From Panonychus citri (taxonomy: Eukaryota; Arthropoda; Arachnida; Trombidiformes; Tetranychidae): a DNA stretch of 64,000 nt. The notes beneath the pieces were generated by a model. The model did no database searches. It had not been told where the DNA came from and was given only the letters and a program-made list of their open reading frames with translations. Positions within the stretch are counted from its first letter, which is position 1; every line of letters begins with the position of its first letter. A program made the translations under genes and the position numbers. The stretch lies in assembly GCF_014898815.1 (NCBI RefSeq), contig NW_026515541.1, positions 1,240,001-1,304,000 of the forward strand. Direction: 5' to 3'. Below, one piece after another: positions 23,990-36,204 of the stretch.

Positions 23990-24297
23990 GTGATTGGAAA
24001 AAATTTTCCAAGTGTCAAAATTTGAAATTTTCTTGTCACAGAAACAAAAATTCACATTTTGTTTTCTAAAATTGGCTCAAACTTTTTTCCTTTAAAACTA
24101 TTTACCACTTCTGGATCAATGATGGAACTCAATCAAGATAAATTGATTGAAGGTAATCACTTAAGTTATCTAAGTTTAATTGTCAGAAAAAAGTTTAACT
24201 TAATCACAATTAATTTTTTTCAATCGTCTATTGGTACTGCGCATGTGTCAGAGTTTTGAAAAGAAACAAAGTCAAGTAGCTCCACCAGGTGATTCCT

Positions 24298-24304
24298 TAT
24301 ATAA
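24298..24304 (+). promoter_or_regulatory. TATA box of GTF2F1
   Basis: TATATAA lies about 25 bases upstream of TTCAATCG, an acceptable arthropod initiator, and 159 bases before the GTF2F1 ATG. Spacing suits a TATA/Inr core promoter. In AT-rich DNA this could be chance. Confidence 0.4.
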
Positions 24305-24462
24305 GCTACTGTTCACTTCTTCAATCGGAGTTAATTTATCAAGGAACTAAATTTATTTGTTATCGTGTTAAATTGTTATAATTACTAATTGTTTCTGTAT
24401 ATAAATTAATTAGTAAGTGTTGGAGTCTCTTTTGAGACAATTACCGATTAAATCTGTTGATC

Positions 24463-26517
24463 ATGGCTGGTGCTTCACAAGAATATGTTGTCAGAGCTCC
24501 AAAGTAAGTGATCTCTATTAATGATTTTCTTCTTGTCCTATCTCTTTATTTGTATTTCTTTTCATCCGTTTCTCTTTCACTCTCTGAGATTTTAATAACT
24601 TGATCTTTGGCGGTAATTAGCTTTCGGTTGAGATTGGTAGTTTGTCATTCATTTTATCTTTCGAATATTTGGTTATTAATGTTTAACTTTTTTTTTCTCT
24701 CACTTTTTGTTTTCTACAGTGAAAACAGTAAACGTTTCAATGTTATGCGATTTGCCAACTCATTGAATGTTGATGTTACCAAATGGAAGAGTGCTCGAAT
24801 GGAAAGAGAACGAAACAATGTTAAACAAGCTGAAAGGGCGGTTACTGAAGAGGCACCTAAATTTGGCTTTGGTTCGGAATATGGTAAAGATGCTAAGGAT
24901 GAGGCTAGAAGAAGACGATGGGGACAATATGCAAAGAAAAAAGATGATTGTCCATGGACTTTGAGAGTTGGTGGTAAAAATGGAAAAAAGTTAGTTGAAA
25001 GAGATTAAGAGGTGTTGGTCATTAGTTTATTTCTAAACATTTCTTGTGTTACTCATTAGATTTAAAGGGACCCGTGAAGGAGGTGTCACTGAGAATACTT
25101 CGTATTATGTATTTTTTCAAGCCCATGATGGAGCGTTTGAAGCCTTTCCGGTCAGTGAATGGTACAATTTCACGGCAATTCCTAGATACAAACCATTAAC
25201 TTCTGAGGAAGCTGAGGAAAGATACGAAGAGAGAGATAAGATTCTCAATCATTTCGCTGTGATGGCCTCCAGGAAAAACACCGAAGGTGGTGAAGCCGAG
25301 CAAACAGGGACTAAATTACAGAAGAATGTTAAAAAATCGAAAGATTTCAAGGTAACTGATATTGATGACTGGGTTGACTCTGATCAATCAGGTGGAGGTA
25401 GTGATGAAGAAGGAGAAGATGGAGATACCAAAAAGAATGGTAAAGGTAAAGCCAAAGGAGCCGCTAAAAAGAAAGGAGGAAAAAAGAAGAAAAAAGGATC
25501 AGATGATGATGATGACGATAGTGAACCAGGCGAAGAAAGTGACGAGGGAGACCATGAAGCTCGAGAAGTTGATTACATGTCCGACACTTCGTCTGAATCA
25601 GGAGCAGAAGATCTAGAAGAAAAGTTGAACAAAGAGTTAAAAGGAGTTGAAGATGAAGATGCTCTTAGAAAATTAGTACTTTCTGATGATGACGAAGAAG
25701 AGGAAGAAGGTAAAGCAAAAGAAGATGTAGCCGGTACTAATAAAGGAAATGGAGAAGATGCCCCAAAGGGCAATGATTCAGACGGTAAAGTTAAAGTTAA
25801 ACAAGAAAAAAGTTGTAAGTATTTGCGTTAATTTTGATATTCAGTTGATAAACCGAAATATTTATAAAAATGTAACGTAAACATAACCGGTAATTTTAAC
25901 ATTCTCTTTCTCATTTCTTTTTTTCTCTCTCTTCCTCAGCTGATTCTGATACTTCTGCATCGGATGATTCAGATGACTCAGATTTAGATGATTCCAAATT
26001 CCAAAGTGCTATGTTCTTACAAAAGAAAGCTGCGTCGAAAAATAAAAAAGAATCAGAGCAAAAATCTTCAAGCTCTAAGTCGAGTACTCCCATGGCCGAT
26101 CAACCAGGTCAATCCAATAGCACCTCGAATAATGGTAACAACAAAGAGACTAATTCTAATGGTGAAAATGGTAACGGAAGTGGTACCAGTTCTATTGTTG
26201 GTAATAATGACGGAGATTCCAAGTCTTCGGTGAAGAGGAAATTCCCCTCGGCGGAAAATAGTCCAGTTATTAGTAAAAAATCAAAGACAAGTGATTCTGG
26301 AGGTGAAGCAATTAGCGAGGAGGCAGTTCGACGATATCTAATGAGGAAGCCAATGACTGCTGCTGAACTTTTACAAAAATTCAAAGGACGAAAGGTTCCG
26401 TTGAGAGGACACGATTTAGTTCAAACAATAGCTCATATTTTAAAGAAATTAAATCCAGATAAACAAACAATCAAAGGAAAATTACATCTTTACATTAAAC
26501 CACCAACTGGACCATAA
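24463..26517 (+). CDS. GTF2F1: TFIIF alpha subunit (RAP74)
   Basis: This is the large subunit of general transcription factor TFIIF, which binds RNA polymerase II and aids initiation and elongation. There are four exons: 24463-24503, 24720-24989, 25060-25814 and 25940-26517, all GT-AG with matching phase, giving 547 residues. The N-terminal dimerisation part is well conserved (NVMRFANSLNVDVTKW, then WTLRVGGKNG, then TSYYVFFQAHDGAFEAFPV). The middle is a long acidic/Lys-rich disordered region. The C-terminal winged-helix domain (about the last 75 residues, from SEEAVRRYLMRKPMTAAELL to KLHLYIKPP) binds FCP1. The ATG at 24463 fits the usual short N-terminus. Confidence 0.96.
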
Positions 26518-27199
26518 ATGAATTCATTTAACATTTGACCAGATCAAACTCATCGACACACAAACACAAACACAACCAGTATCAAAAGTCTTGTCTTTTT
26601 GCATCATCTACTCTACACTCTCGAAAAGCAATGATTTATACACTTAAAGCCATTAATTAATTGTTCACAACGAGCTAATTTATTTATGAAATGTTAACTC
26701 GAGTGTTTATAAGAGCCTGTTCTTGGTTTTTACTCTTATCAATTTTTTTCTCCCTTTTTTTTTTTGCTTTCACCAACAATCAACTCAACAATTTATGTAT
26801 ATCAAAAATAATCAAGTTGAGTTAATTTTCCAAAAACCCGTTTAAATCACAAACAACCATTAACAAACTGTGATCAGTATGTAATGACAATTAACACTAA
26901 CCTAATCGACACAAATTGTATGTCAACTTTTGCTTGTTCCTATTGAATGTTGACTAAAAATGAGTCGATCTCAACATAAAACAACCAACAAATCTAATGT
27001 CAATTATTACAATCAGATTGACATGTTAATTCATTCAATCGGATTAAATTGCGAATTAATATCAATGGTTACAAAAGAAAAGTAATTAATTTTAATTGCT
27101 TGATAAGAGATAAACAAGAAGAGAAGAAAAAAATTTATATATGAGATTGGCAATTGATATAATATTTGTCACCTTGGAAGAGAAATTAATTGTTAACAA
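26518..27199. other. convergent spacer GTF2F1 / CRAL-TRIO gene
   Basis: This is 0.68 kb of AT-rich 3' flank with T-runs near 26740-26765. No gene or strong motif is seen. Confidence 0.6.
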
Positions 27200-28075
27200 T
27201 CAATTGTTATTGATACGTTTCTTTTTCATTAATTCCCATAACTCTAATACCTGATCCTTTTTTGATTCTAATTGTTGATTATAATGATCCCAAGGATAAT
27301 CAATATTAGTGCCACCCAACGAAGCGGGTAAACAAGATTTTGGGACATAATTGTAAAGACTTGTTAAATTGTGACCATGAAAGATGATACGATTTTTTAA
27401 TTTCTCATCAAGAAACGGTTTGAACAGCGAATAGGCCAAATTGGTGAGTCGATTCTCGTAAATAACGTGAAGATTAATCAACTTGAAGGGAATATACTTG
27501 TCGGTCAAATCGGAGGCCAGTTTAGCGTTGGTAATGCCGACATTGTAGATCTGTGACCAGCCCAATCCTCTCATATCGATGATACCGATGAAACCATTTT
27601 CTTGTACCTGTTTATCAAGAAGGGAAACCTCGTCAAAGAACAGGGTGGTTGTGATGATCGTCTCAATGTTGAACGATCGGGTGTCCCAACGACCTGGATG
27701 ACTGATCAACAATTTACATCCATTTGGTGTTTTGACCGGATAGTGATAGTACATATCGGATGAGATGACCTTTTTGATTGAATCGCTCCAGGCAAATATG
27801 TCAGGTCGATCTTCAAGAATTGAAATGAAACCTGATAAAACCTTATGAGATTCCCGAAGGTCATAATCACGAGAACGCAGAAACTTCAAGATAATTTCAT
27901 CATCAAGATCATAATCTCGTAATTTAGTTTTAGAGGTTAATAGTGAACGAAATTCAATTAAACATTTTGATTCATCTATTTTCATGACAATTGGTTTTAT
28001 CGATGATTTATCATCAGAATTAATCACTGAAGATGTTGGTGTTGTTACTAAGCTGGTTTGAGTTACTGGAGCCAT
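27200..28075 (-). CDS. CRAL-TRIO lipid-transfer protein (alpha-TTP/clavesin-like)
   Basis: This intronless gene encodes 291 residues. An N-terminal helical CRAL-TRIO-N part (LRDYDLDDEIILKFLRSRDYDLRES) is followed by the lipid-binding domain, including IGIIDMRGLGWSQIYNVG and the typical IHVIYENRLTNLAYSLFKPFL and FHGHNLTSLYNYVP helix-turn. Relatives bind hydrophobic ligands such as tocopherol, retinaldehyde or phosphoinositides. The ligand cannot be told here. The ATG at 28075 is the first of the frame. The gene is in tandem with kinesin light chain on the same strand. Confidence 0.9.
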   Translation of the reverse strand: MAPVTQTSLVTTPTSSVINSDDKSSIKPIVMKIDESKCLIEFRSLLTSKTKLRDYDLDDEIILKFLRSRDYDLRESHKVLSGFISILEDRPDIFAWSDSIKKVISSDMYYHYPVKTPNGCKLLISHPGRWDTRSFNIETIITTTLFFDEVSLLDKQVQENGFIGIIDMRGLGWSQIYNVGITNAKLASDLTDKYIPFKLINLHVIYENRLTNLAYSLFKPFLDEKLKNRIIFHGHNLTSLYNYVPKSCLPASLGGTNIDYPWDHYNQQLESKKDQVLELWELMKKKRINNN

Positions 28076-29955
28076 TTTCTCATCACTTTACAAGGAAATC
28101 AACTTGGACAATTAACTGGACACACTATAAATGAAATACGACAATTAAGTTGAAAGCAATAGAGAAAAGGGAGAGAAAGAGAGAGAGAGAAACGAAAGTG
28201 AGTGAGTGAAATAATTATGTTAATTGATGAACGAAAACGAGTTTCTCTTGATAAAAAAACGTATCACCTGATTCTGGGAAGAAAAAGATTGTTAATTTAC
28301 CGCTTTTTAATTAATTCCGAGATAATTAGTTGATGGTGTTTACTAGGATGTGATCAGGATGATGATTAAACAAACAGCTAGAATAATATTGAATTGAAAT
28401 TGGCAAAAGTTGTCACATTGAACTAGAACTTAAACTGATTCGATTGACTGAATTTTTTGTGTTTCTGTGCCACGAGTGAGATGAAAATTCACTTCAAATG
28501 TATATTCAGTGAGTGGAGATAATGTAAAATAGGAGAGAGAGAGAGGGAGATAATAAGAAATTCCTTGAAGGAGTTGGAGGAAGGAGGGAGCTAAGGATGA
28601 TAAAAGATGATAGGAAATGATAACTGGAAAGTTTTCAAGTTTAAAAGAAAGTAACAAGATGATGATTCATTTTGAAAGAAACAACAACAATCAACTATCC
28701 ATGAAAAAGATTAAGGATTAAGGTGTAAATAGATTATGATTACTTTCACCCTGTCGAATTAACAAATTGCCAATGGCAGGGGATTGGAAATTAAACCGAT
28801 CAAGATGATAAATCTCGGAATGAACTTTAAACAGGTCAGAGTTTTTGTCCATTGTAAAGTTTTAACATGGAAATGGGAAACATATCATTTCCTATCGAGT
28901 TTATCTCGTTACAATCTCGATTTCCCCTTGAAACTTACCTGGTGTTTTGATTATTTCCGTTTGCACCTCTGTGAGAATCAACTGATTGTTATAATCTAAA
29001 GTTAATCAACCTGTAAACTCAATGAGACCTCAAGTGATCCAGATACAAATCATTGACTTGTGATGGAGAGGATATCAACCATCAAGAGAAATTAATTTCT
29101 ACAGTTGAAAGGAACAATCAATTTCCATGGTGGAGAGAAGTGAATTTCAACTAATCAGACACCGAAAGGATGAGAGATTCCCAATCAATTTAATTACCGA
29201 AGCGTAAACAATCAACAATTATAATCCAATGAGATTAAGAGATAAAAACAATCAGCAAATTGCTCGGAAACTTAATCAAAACACTGATTAGTTATAACAT
29301 ACATATGAGACTATTTATTGATTGTGAATGTAAAAAGTTAGATGAAGTGGTTTTCGAGTTTACAATTAACGTGAAAATAAAGTTAATCATAACAATTAAC
29401 TTTTCCAATGGATGAAGAGAGTGAAAGAGAGACCAATCATCAGAATAATCAATTCCTTCCATCATCATTTATTATTAATTGTTAGAGACAATTTTTCTTC
29501 TGTTGATTTTAATTCTCGTTTGAGTTTATCTGCCATTCCCAAAGAGTTGATACTTGATCCGTTGATTTAAACCTTTTGATTGTTGTTAAATTGCGATGAT
29601 TACAGAATCAATTATCAATCTTCATAAGAAAGAAAGAAAAAATTAAGAAGAAGATGAAAACAATTGCAATTTGGAAACGTTAATTGTAAATATAAAATTG
29701 ATTTAAATCATGTCCATGTGAAGATAAAAGAGATTGAGAGAGTGAGAGAGAGAGAGAGAGAGAGATGAGGATGAGGATGAGGAAAAGGGATCAATGGGAT
29801 AATCCAATCAATGTTAATCCGATAATCGATCATCTCAACTGATTATCTCAAGGAATGATTTGAACAATGATTAAGCCAGTGTGATATTTATACGGTCAAT
29901 TTAGTGTAGATATAAAAACCATCATCGACATTGTAGTTTTCTCATATTGACCCAA
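28076..29955. other. spacer between the CRAL-TRIO gene and kinesin light chain
   Basis: This is 1.88 kb between two minus-strand genes. It should hold the CRAL-TRIO promoter and the kinesin light chain 3' UTR. It contains (GA)n patches near 28165-28190 and 29737-29766. I looked for more kinesin light chain C-terminal coding sequence on the minus strand and saw none. Confidence 0.5.
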
Positions 29956-32900
29956 TTAAATCAGGTCACTTTTGATATTAAGATTGGCCTCCTTTCGAGC
30001 TCGTAGTGCACAATCCTCCAGAGTGACCGCCGCTTCGTATTTCCCTTGACGCCTGTACAGTGCACCCAAATTTTTTAAGGTTGTAGCCACGGTGGGACTG
30101 TAGGGAAGGAGGAGAAAAAAAATTCAATTAAAATCATTGGCAAAGAATTAAATTCCCATCGAATCATGAGAAGCTGATTAAAAACAAACAACAATTTAGT
30201 TTGATTGTTGATCAAAATTATTTGATCAACAGTCTTTGCACTTGGATAGTTGGGGTTAATGAAGGTTTTCCAGTTGAACAATTAAAACAATCACCAAACA
30301 ATTGCTCATCCTAATCTGTATTTTAATGGTTAGTTGATGATAAAATTTGTCTTTTAATTAATTAAACAAAAATATAAATTTAATTAATCAAGAGACATTG
30401 GAAATTACTATTGCCTGTTAATTGTTATAATTTGAGTATCACAAGTAAATTGTCTTGATAATTTACTTGATTGTTATATAGCAAACGTAAATTGTCATTG
30501 ACAAATAGCTGTAAATAGTAATTATAATCACCTAATTGGAAACAATTAAGGAAAATGATTAAATTGTTAAGGAGGAAAAGGCTTAACATCCTACATAAAA
30601 AGTAAAATGATTAATCTTAATCATTTAGTAAAAACTTATGATCCAGTTAAGTTAAACTACAATTAACATAAAAATAGTTTTATTATTAAAAAACATTAGT
30701 TAATTAATTGTTGTTCAGTAAATTGTAAGTTCCTGATCATCATCATGATAAATATATAAATAAAAACTTACAGAAAACAACAACAACAACAACAACTAAT
30801 TGATTATATTTTCAATTAACCACAAAACATGAAAATGAATCGAGAAATTAATTAAATGAAACAACAAGGAATGAGAGAAGCAAAAATTAAGGAAAGAGAG
30901 GAAACAATTAACCTAAAGAAAATTCAGTTCGATTATCAATTAATCAAATTAGAAGGATAAACAAAAACAACAACAAGAATAAAACAAATTGCTGATCTCA
31001 CTTTTCACTGATTTCTATTATCAGAATTGTGGATCATCATAATAAACAATTAGAACACATGATAACTCATCTTCATCTTTATCTCTCTCATTTCTCTTCC
31101 TATTCACCTTAAATATCATCTGATTGAAAACATAATCTGTTGACCTAATCAAAGATTCAGGTAAATGAACAGAATGAAAATTGGGTTGGGTTCGTTGATC
31201 ACAATGAATTAAAAGGTATAATAATAGCAGGAACATGCAATTGGAGACCGTGTTAAATGCTCTTAAATTGTTCCTCTCTCTCATATGATGATGAATATAA
31301 AGATGAAGATGATGAAGCAAATAATAGCCATTGTGAACGCTGTTTGGACAAGAAGAAAAAAGAAAACAAAAAATAACGGTTAATAAGAGTAACAACAAAC
31401 ACCCTCCTTAATATCATGTTAACGATTTCATCTCTTCCTCTTAATTTTTGTTGATTCATCTTTAGCATCTTCATCATTATCATCTTCATGTATGTGTGTA
31501 TATATATTTTTATGAATGAGATGCTGTTCAATTAAATGATCATTTTCAGTAAAATTTGTTCTTCTTCTTGTTGTTTCATTAATAGTCCTTTTTTTTGCAA
31601 CCCCTGTAACAAGTACAATCAGTAACCTGAATTGTAAATTTCAATCATGCTGAGGATTGAATTTGTGGATTACGAGATTTCAATTGGTTCATCTTGAGTC
31701 TTTTTTTTATGTGATGGGATGAGAGTTAAATCAAATGATAATAATGAACAAAATATGAAATGAAATAGATGATAAATTATAATAATAATAATAATAATAA
31801 TGATAAACGTTAAAATAATAATAATAGTATTAGTGATATAGGGACAATAATAGTAACAATTAATAAATAATAGTTTTTAAAATGGAAATTTAAATTTAAA
31901 AACACAACCAATAACAGTTAACATGTAATGTTAATCAATGACAACCATTACCATGACCAGAAAAAGTGTTGTTTCAATTGATTGTTTGATTGTCTGAATT
32001 GTCAATGTTGAGAAAAATAGTTTCAATATCATAAATCACTTGAGGTTTTTGGGTTAGTTGATTAATATCAGAATTATGTGAGAATCATAAATAATAATAC
32101 TAATATATATATTTGGAATGGGAATGGATAAGGTAAGAGAGATTAGAATGATTAGTGAGTGTGTGAGAGAGAGAGAGAGAAAATAACGAAAAAAATTAGT
32201 CCAGAACATTTTCTTTTATATCTTACCATTTATCGACTGCTTTATACCAGGTACCAGAATCTACATTCGGGAAAGGTGTATTATCCTTATTCTTATTTTT
32301 ACTTTCTTCTCTTTCTTCTGCTATCTGCCATATTGGCTTGTTTTCACCTTCTATGTTACCAAATTCTCGAACATGGGCTCGAGTTAAGACTTGTTTGTAC
32401 AACATTTCGGCTTCCTTGTATTTGCCTTGCTTAAGGTAGGAAGAGGCAAGATTGTTTTTCGTTTTCGCTACATTTGGATCATCAGGTCCAAGTACTTTCT
32501 CATAGATTTCCAGTGCTCTTAAATAATATTTTTCCACTTCATCATATTTTCCTTGATTCTGACAGAGGAGAGCTAAATTGTTCAACTGTTTAGCAACATC
32601 CGGATGATTTTTACCCAAAACACGTTCACGAATTTCTAATGCTCTCATACAAAGTGGTTCAGCTTCTTTGTAACGTCCTCTTTTACCATAAAGAACCGCT
32701 AGATTGTTTAATGTTGCCGCTACTGCTGGATGATTCTCTCCAAGGGTTTTCTCTCGAATGGCCAGAGCATCGTTTAAAAGGTTTGCAGCTTCTCGATATT
32801 TATATTGATCACGGTAAACAAGTGCCAAGATATTTAACATGGTCGCCACATCAGGATGATCATGGCCACTTGTTTTCTCCAAGTCTTCCAGGGCTTGTTT

Positions 32901-33787
32901 ACACAATGGTACTGCCACTTCGTACCTTCCCTGAGATGCATATTGAATGACTAAATTGTGAAGGGTTCGTAGTCGAGCAGGAATCTCATAACCAGCATTG
33001 GCTACGGCTGCCATTTGTCCAGGTGGGGTTGGTGTTAAGCCCTCGGGATGTTGTTCCTCTTCATCATCAGGAAAACCAAGATCAAGAGGAGCTTCACTTT
33101 CTGTTTTACTTTTTTCCATGGGATCATCGGCTGTCGGCTAAATAGGCAGAAAAGAAAAAAAGACAGAGAGAAGAGAGAGAGGATAGAGAAAGAGAGAAAG
33201 GAAGGAAAATAATTAGACAATTTTGTAAACAAGAACTTAAAATAAACCGAATGCCGGTTAATGGCCTAAGTGGAAAGAAAAACATGAGTACACTAGAGAG
33301 AGAAAAATTAGATGAATTTACGTACACTGGCTTCACCGAAGTCATACTTTTTAATGGAATTTAAAAACTCGAGATGTTTTTTCTCCTCCTCAAGGTGAGC
33401 AACTTTTTGTTCAGAGATTTGTAAATTTTGTTGAGTGTTAGCCAACTCATCGCGAAGCCAAGCATTCTCTTGACACAACCTTCGAACCTGTGCTCGTAAT
33501 TTTTGTTTCTCTGCTTCAACGGTTTGCAAGTGACCCGCTAAAGCGATCATAACTTGAGCCTCAGAAAGTCCAAGTTCAATACTTTCTATTATTTTATCGA
33601 CAATTGCTGTCTTCTCTTCCATCAGTCTAAGATTAGAATCATTTTCACAATGTTCTGATTTTTGAATAGCCTCTAATGATGATAATAAGCCACTATGGAT
33701 GGATAGATTTTCATTTCTCAGAGCATCAAGTCCTTGGATCACAGTTTTGGTATTTGCAACGATATCTTCTTGCGTCATTGCAGTCAT
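29956..33787 (-). CDS. Klc: kinesin light chain
   Basis: This is the cargo-binding subunit of kinesin-1. There are three coding exons on the minus strand: 33787-33326, 33137-32227 and 30097-29956, with clean borders and phase, giving 504 residues. The first exon encodes the heptad coiled coil that binds heavy chain (ending EEEKKHLEFLNSIKKYD). The second encodes most of six TPR repeats (LHNLVIQYASQGRYE, NILALVYRDQYKYREA, NNLAVLYGKRGRYKEAEP and so on). The third completes the last TPR (TTLKNLGALYRRQGKYEAA). It stops soon after, so the usual C-terminal tail of 30 or more residues is absent or lies on an exon I cannot see. The acidic linker reads LDLGFPDDEEE where many KLCs have an LFP-acidic motif. 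A 2.1-kb intron lies between exons 2 and 3. Confidence 0.95.
30098..32226 (-). other. long intron 2 of kinesin light chain
   Basis: This is AT-rich intron sequence with AAC, AAT and GAT simple repeats (for example (AAT)n near 31778-31800). Short minus-strand frames around 31021-31531 lack any domain and look like chance. It may host alternative C-terminal exons, but none is recognisable. Confidence 0.5.
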
Positions 33788-35047
33788 TTTGACGAGATGG
33801 AGGTGGTAGTGATAATGGTGAAAAGGTGAAAACGATTATAGCTACAAAAATAAATAATAATCCAGAATGTAATATATATAAAATATATGTAATTAGAATG
33901 AGAGAAGAAGATTAAAGACAAGAAGAACATATAATATAATAATGAAAACAAGGAGAAGATAATTGATTAAACATGAAATTGGAATAAAACAATTTAAGGA
34001 GAATCACAATGTTATTGGGAAAGAGACGAAACTTAAATTGAACGTCACAAACATACAACACACACAAAAACAAGACAATGAACACAATAGACTGAAAGAA
34101 AACCAATAATAATTAAAAATGGAGTTGTATTCAGTTTGGTTACCAGTAACCAAGTGACTTGTTACTTGACAACAAAAAAATAAACCAGTAATAGTAATAG
34201 TATCACTTCTGTTGTTATTGTATTTACACACACACACACTTTCATTCATTCCCAACAGAGTCACCTATTGAGATTGTATTGTAATGTTATTGGAAATGTT
34301 TTCATGATGAAAAACGAAAACGAGACGAAATTGATTTGGAGAAAACGGTTTACATAATACTAGGCAATGGTCAATGGAATGGGGTTAATGTGAATTACAG
34401 ATTAAATGGACATTGAGAGTGAGAATATGAAAAAGAGAACACATTCAATCGAGAGAGAGAGAGAAAAAAAAGATCATGGAGAAAAAAAGAAAACATTGAA
34501 TTCTATTAATAGAAAAAAAGAATTCTCTTCAAAGATTCTTCATATTCTACTTACCTTAACTAATCACTAAATCATTCAAATTAAAATAAGATGATTGACG
34601 AACAGAGTTGATGTCACAATTTAATAAAAAATGTCACAATTAAAAAGTAATCACAATTAACTGTCAAAGAAAAAAAATTAAATTCTTCAATTAAAATCAT
34701 AACATCAATTCAATTGTTTTCCTCTATCGGAGTAACTTGGAAATAGAAAAAAGAGAAAAAAGTGGCTCCATCTTTCGATTGGAAAAGTAACATTTTGAAT
34801 TGGATTTTTTTCTTTCTAAATAATTAATTAGTTTTTTCCATTAATTAGAAGGATACGAGAGAAAAAAAGAAATGAGAAATAATCTAATCCAAGAGTATGT
34901 CTTTGGCAAGGCTGTTGTTGTAGAAAAAAAGGTTAACATGTTGGTAGAAAAGTGAAAAGAATTTGTTTTGTTACCTTGTTCGAACTTGAAAATCAGTTCG
35001 ATGAATTGTTCTGGAATTTAGTTCTAACTGTCAAAGAACAATTTGTT
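33788..35047. promoter_or_regulatory. divergent spacer Klc (-) / four-helix membrane protein (+)
   Basis: This is 1.26 kb of AT-rich DNA with GA-rich and A-rich runs and a short (AC)n tract near 34226-34240. It is the presumed promoter region of both genes. No gene is seen. Confidence 0.5.
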
Positions 35048-35986
35048 ATGGATAAATTACGAACAAATTTACCTGGAGATATTAAATCAACCATTTCAGA
35101 AGGTGTTAAACCGATTAAACTGTCAACTGATCCATTGTTCACCGTAATCCAAATAATACCCGAACTCCAAGGTCGATATGAGAAAATAATTTTCTGCGGT
35201 CGAATTTTAAGTTTATTCGCAATTCTATCGATAATTATGTCCATGGTGGCCACAGTTTTCTACGACAATAAACTGCACCTTCAAATCATGGGATTAATCA
35301 GTTTACTTCACATAATCAGTTTAATCTTGGGAGAAATTAATCAAAAATTGAAACATCGATACATTTTAATATCGTTAATTGTGATCAATTGCCTTTGGCT
35401 TGGATCGACTTTAATTTTCCTGATGACTTATATTTTCTTACGTAAGTATCAAGTTAATCATCACACGACAATTAATCCAATCAATCGACCAGAATACTAA
35501 TCCAATACCAATCTAATTACAGTTGATTCCAAGGTTAATCCATCTAAAGCTGATTTTTCCAAAGAAATTCATTTCCATGTAGTTGTATTGTTTTATATTG
35601 GAATTGCTAATTGTTTCTTTTACCTTTGTGATCAACTTTTCCGGAAATTGATTAAAAATCCTCCCGAATCATTAATTCAACGACCAGGTAAATCATCACC
35701 GATTAAAGTAACAACCGCACAAGATTTAACTAACATTGTTGTCGATAAAGTAATTAAGCAACAGCAAAATTTATCCAAAACAATTAATCAATCGATTAAG
35801 GTAATTGCCAAATCAACTAATACAATTGGAAAGACTAAATCATCACCAGCGATTTTATCAAAATCAATTGGTCAATCAACTAATCCAAATACTAAATCAT
35901 CAATAGTTAATTCATTGGAATCTAATAAACTTAAATATAAAGATTCAAGTAAATCAAATCAATTTAAATTATCGCAGAGTAAATGA
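35048..35986 (+). CDS. unrecognised four-transmembrane protein
   Basis: I do not recognise the family. There are two exons: 35048-35441 and 35523-35986, joined in phase (CTT), giving 285 residues. Four hydrophobic helices are visible: about 51-75 (ILSLFAILSIIMSMVATVF), 80-100, 108-133 (ILISLIVINCLWLGS onward) and 149-173 (VVVLFYIGIANCFFYLC). A C-terminal tail of about 110 residues is rich in Ser, Lys, Thr and Asn and likely cytoplasmic. There is no signal peptide. The layout recalls small tetraspan proteins, but no diagnostic motif is present. The start is the first ATG in the frame; the frame is open further upstream without an ATG. Confidence 0.7.
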
Positions 35987-36144
35987 TTTAAGTTGATTAG
36001 TGTAAATATGGATTCCAAATGTAAAATAAACAAATTTGATTAACAATTTCTTTCTTCATCTTCATTCAAGTTAATTTATTTGATAGTAAATTGTTGTTGT
36101 TGTTGTTTTGTGTTCTGACTCAAGAGGATTAAGGAAAAAGGATT

Positions 36145-36204
<60 letters not shown>

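Larger units (their letters stand above)
22824..24462. promoter_or_regulatory. divergent spacer Smr gene (-) / GTF2F1 (+)
   Basis: This 1.64-kb spacer has divergent starts at both ends. Its middle (23328-23990) is the inserted copy of the MAF1/USB1 spacer. The right part has a TATA-like box at 24298 and a TGCGCATG core at 24239-24246, similar to an NRF-1 (erect wing) half-site. A short frame at 24059-24259 has no recognisable domain and I do not call it a gene. Confidence 0.55.

Noticed and set aside
24059..24259. A coding exon between the duplicated spacer and GTF2F1
   Set aside because: It has an acceptor-like CACAG upstream and a GGTAAT inside, but the peptide shows no family and lies in the promoter interval.
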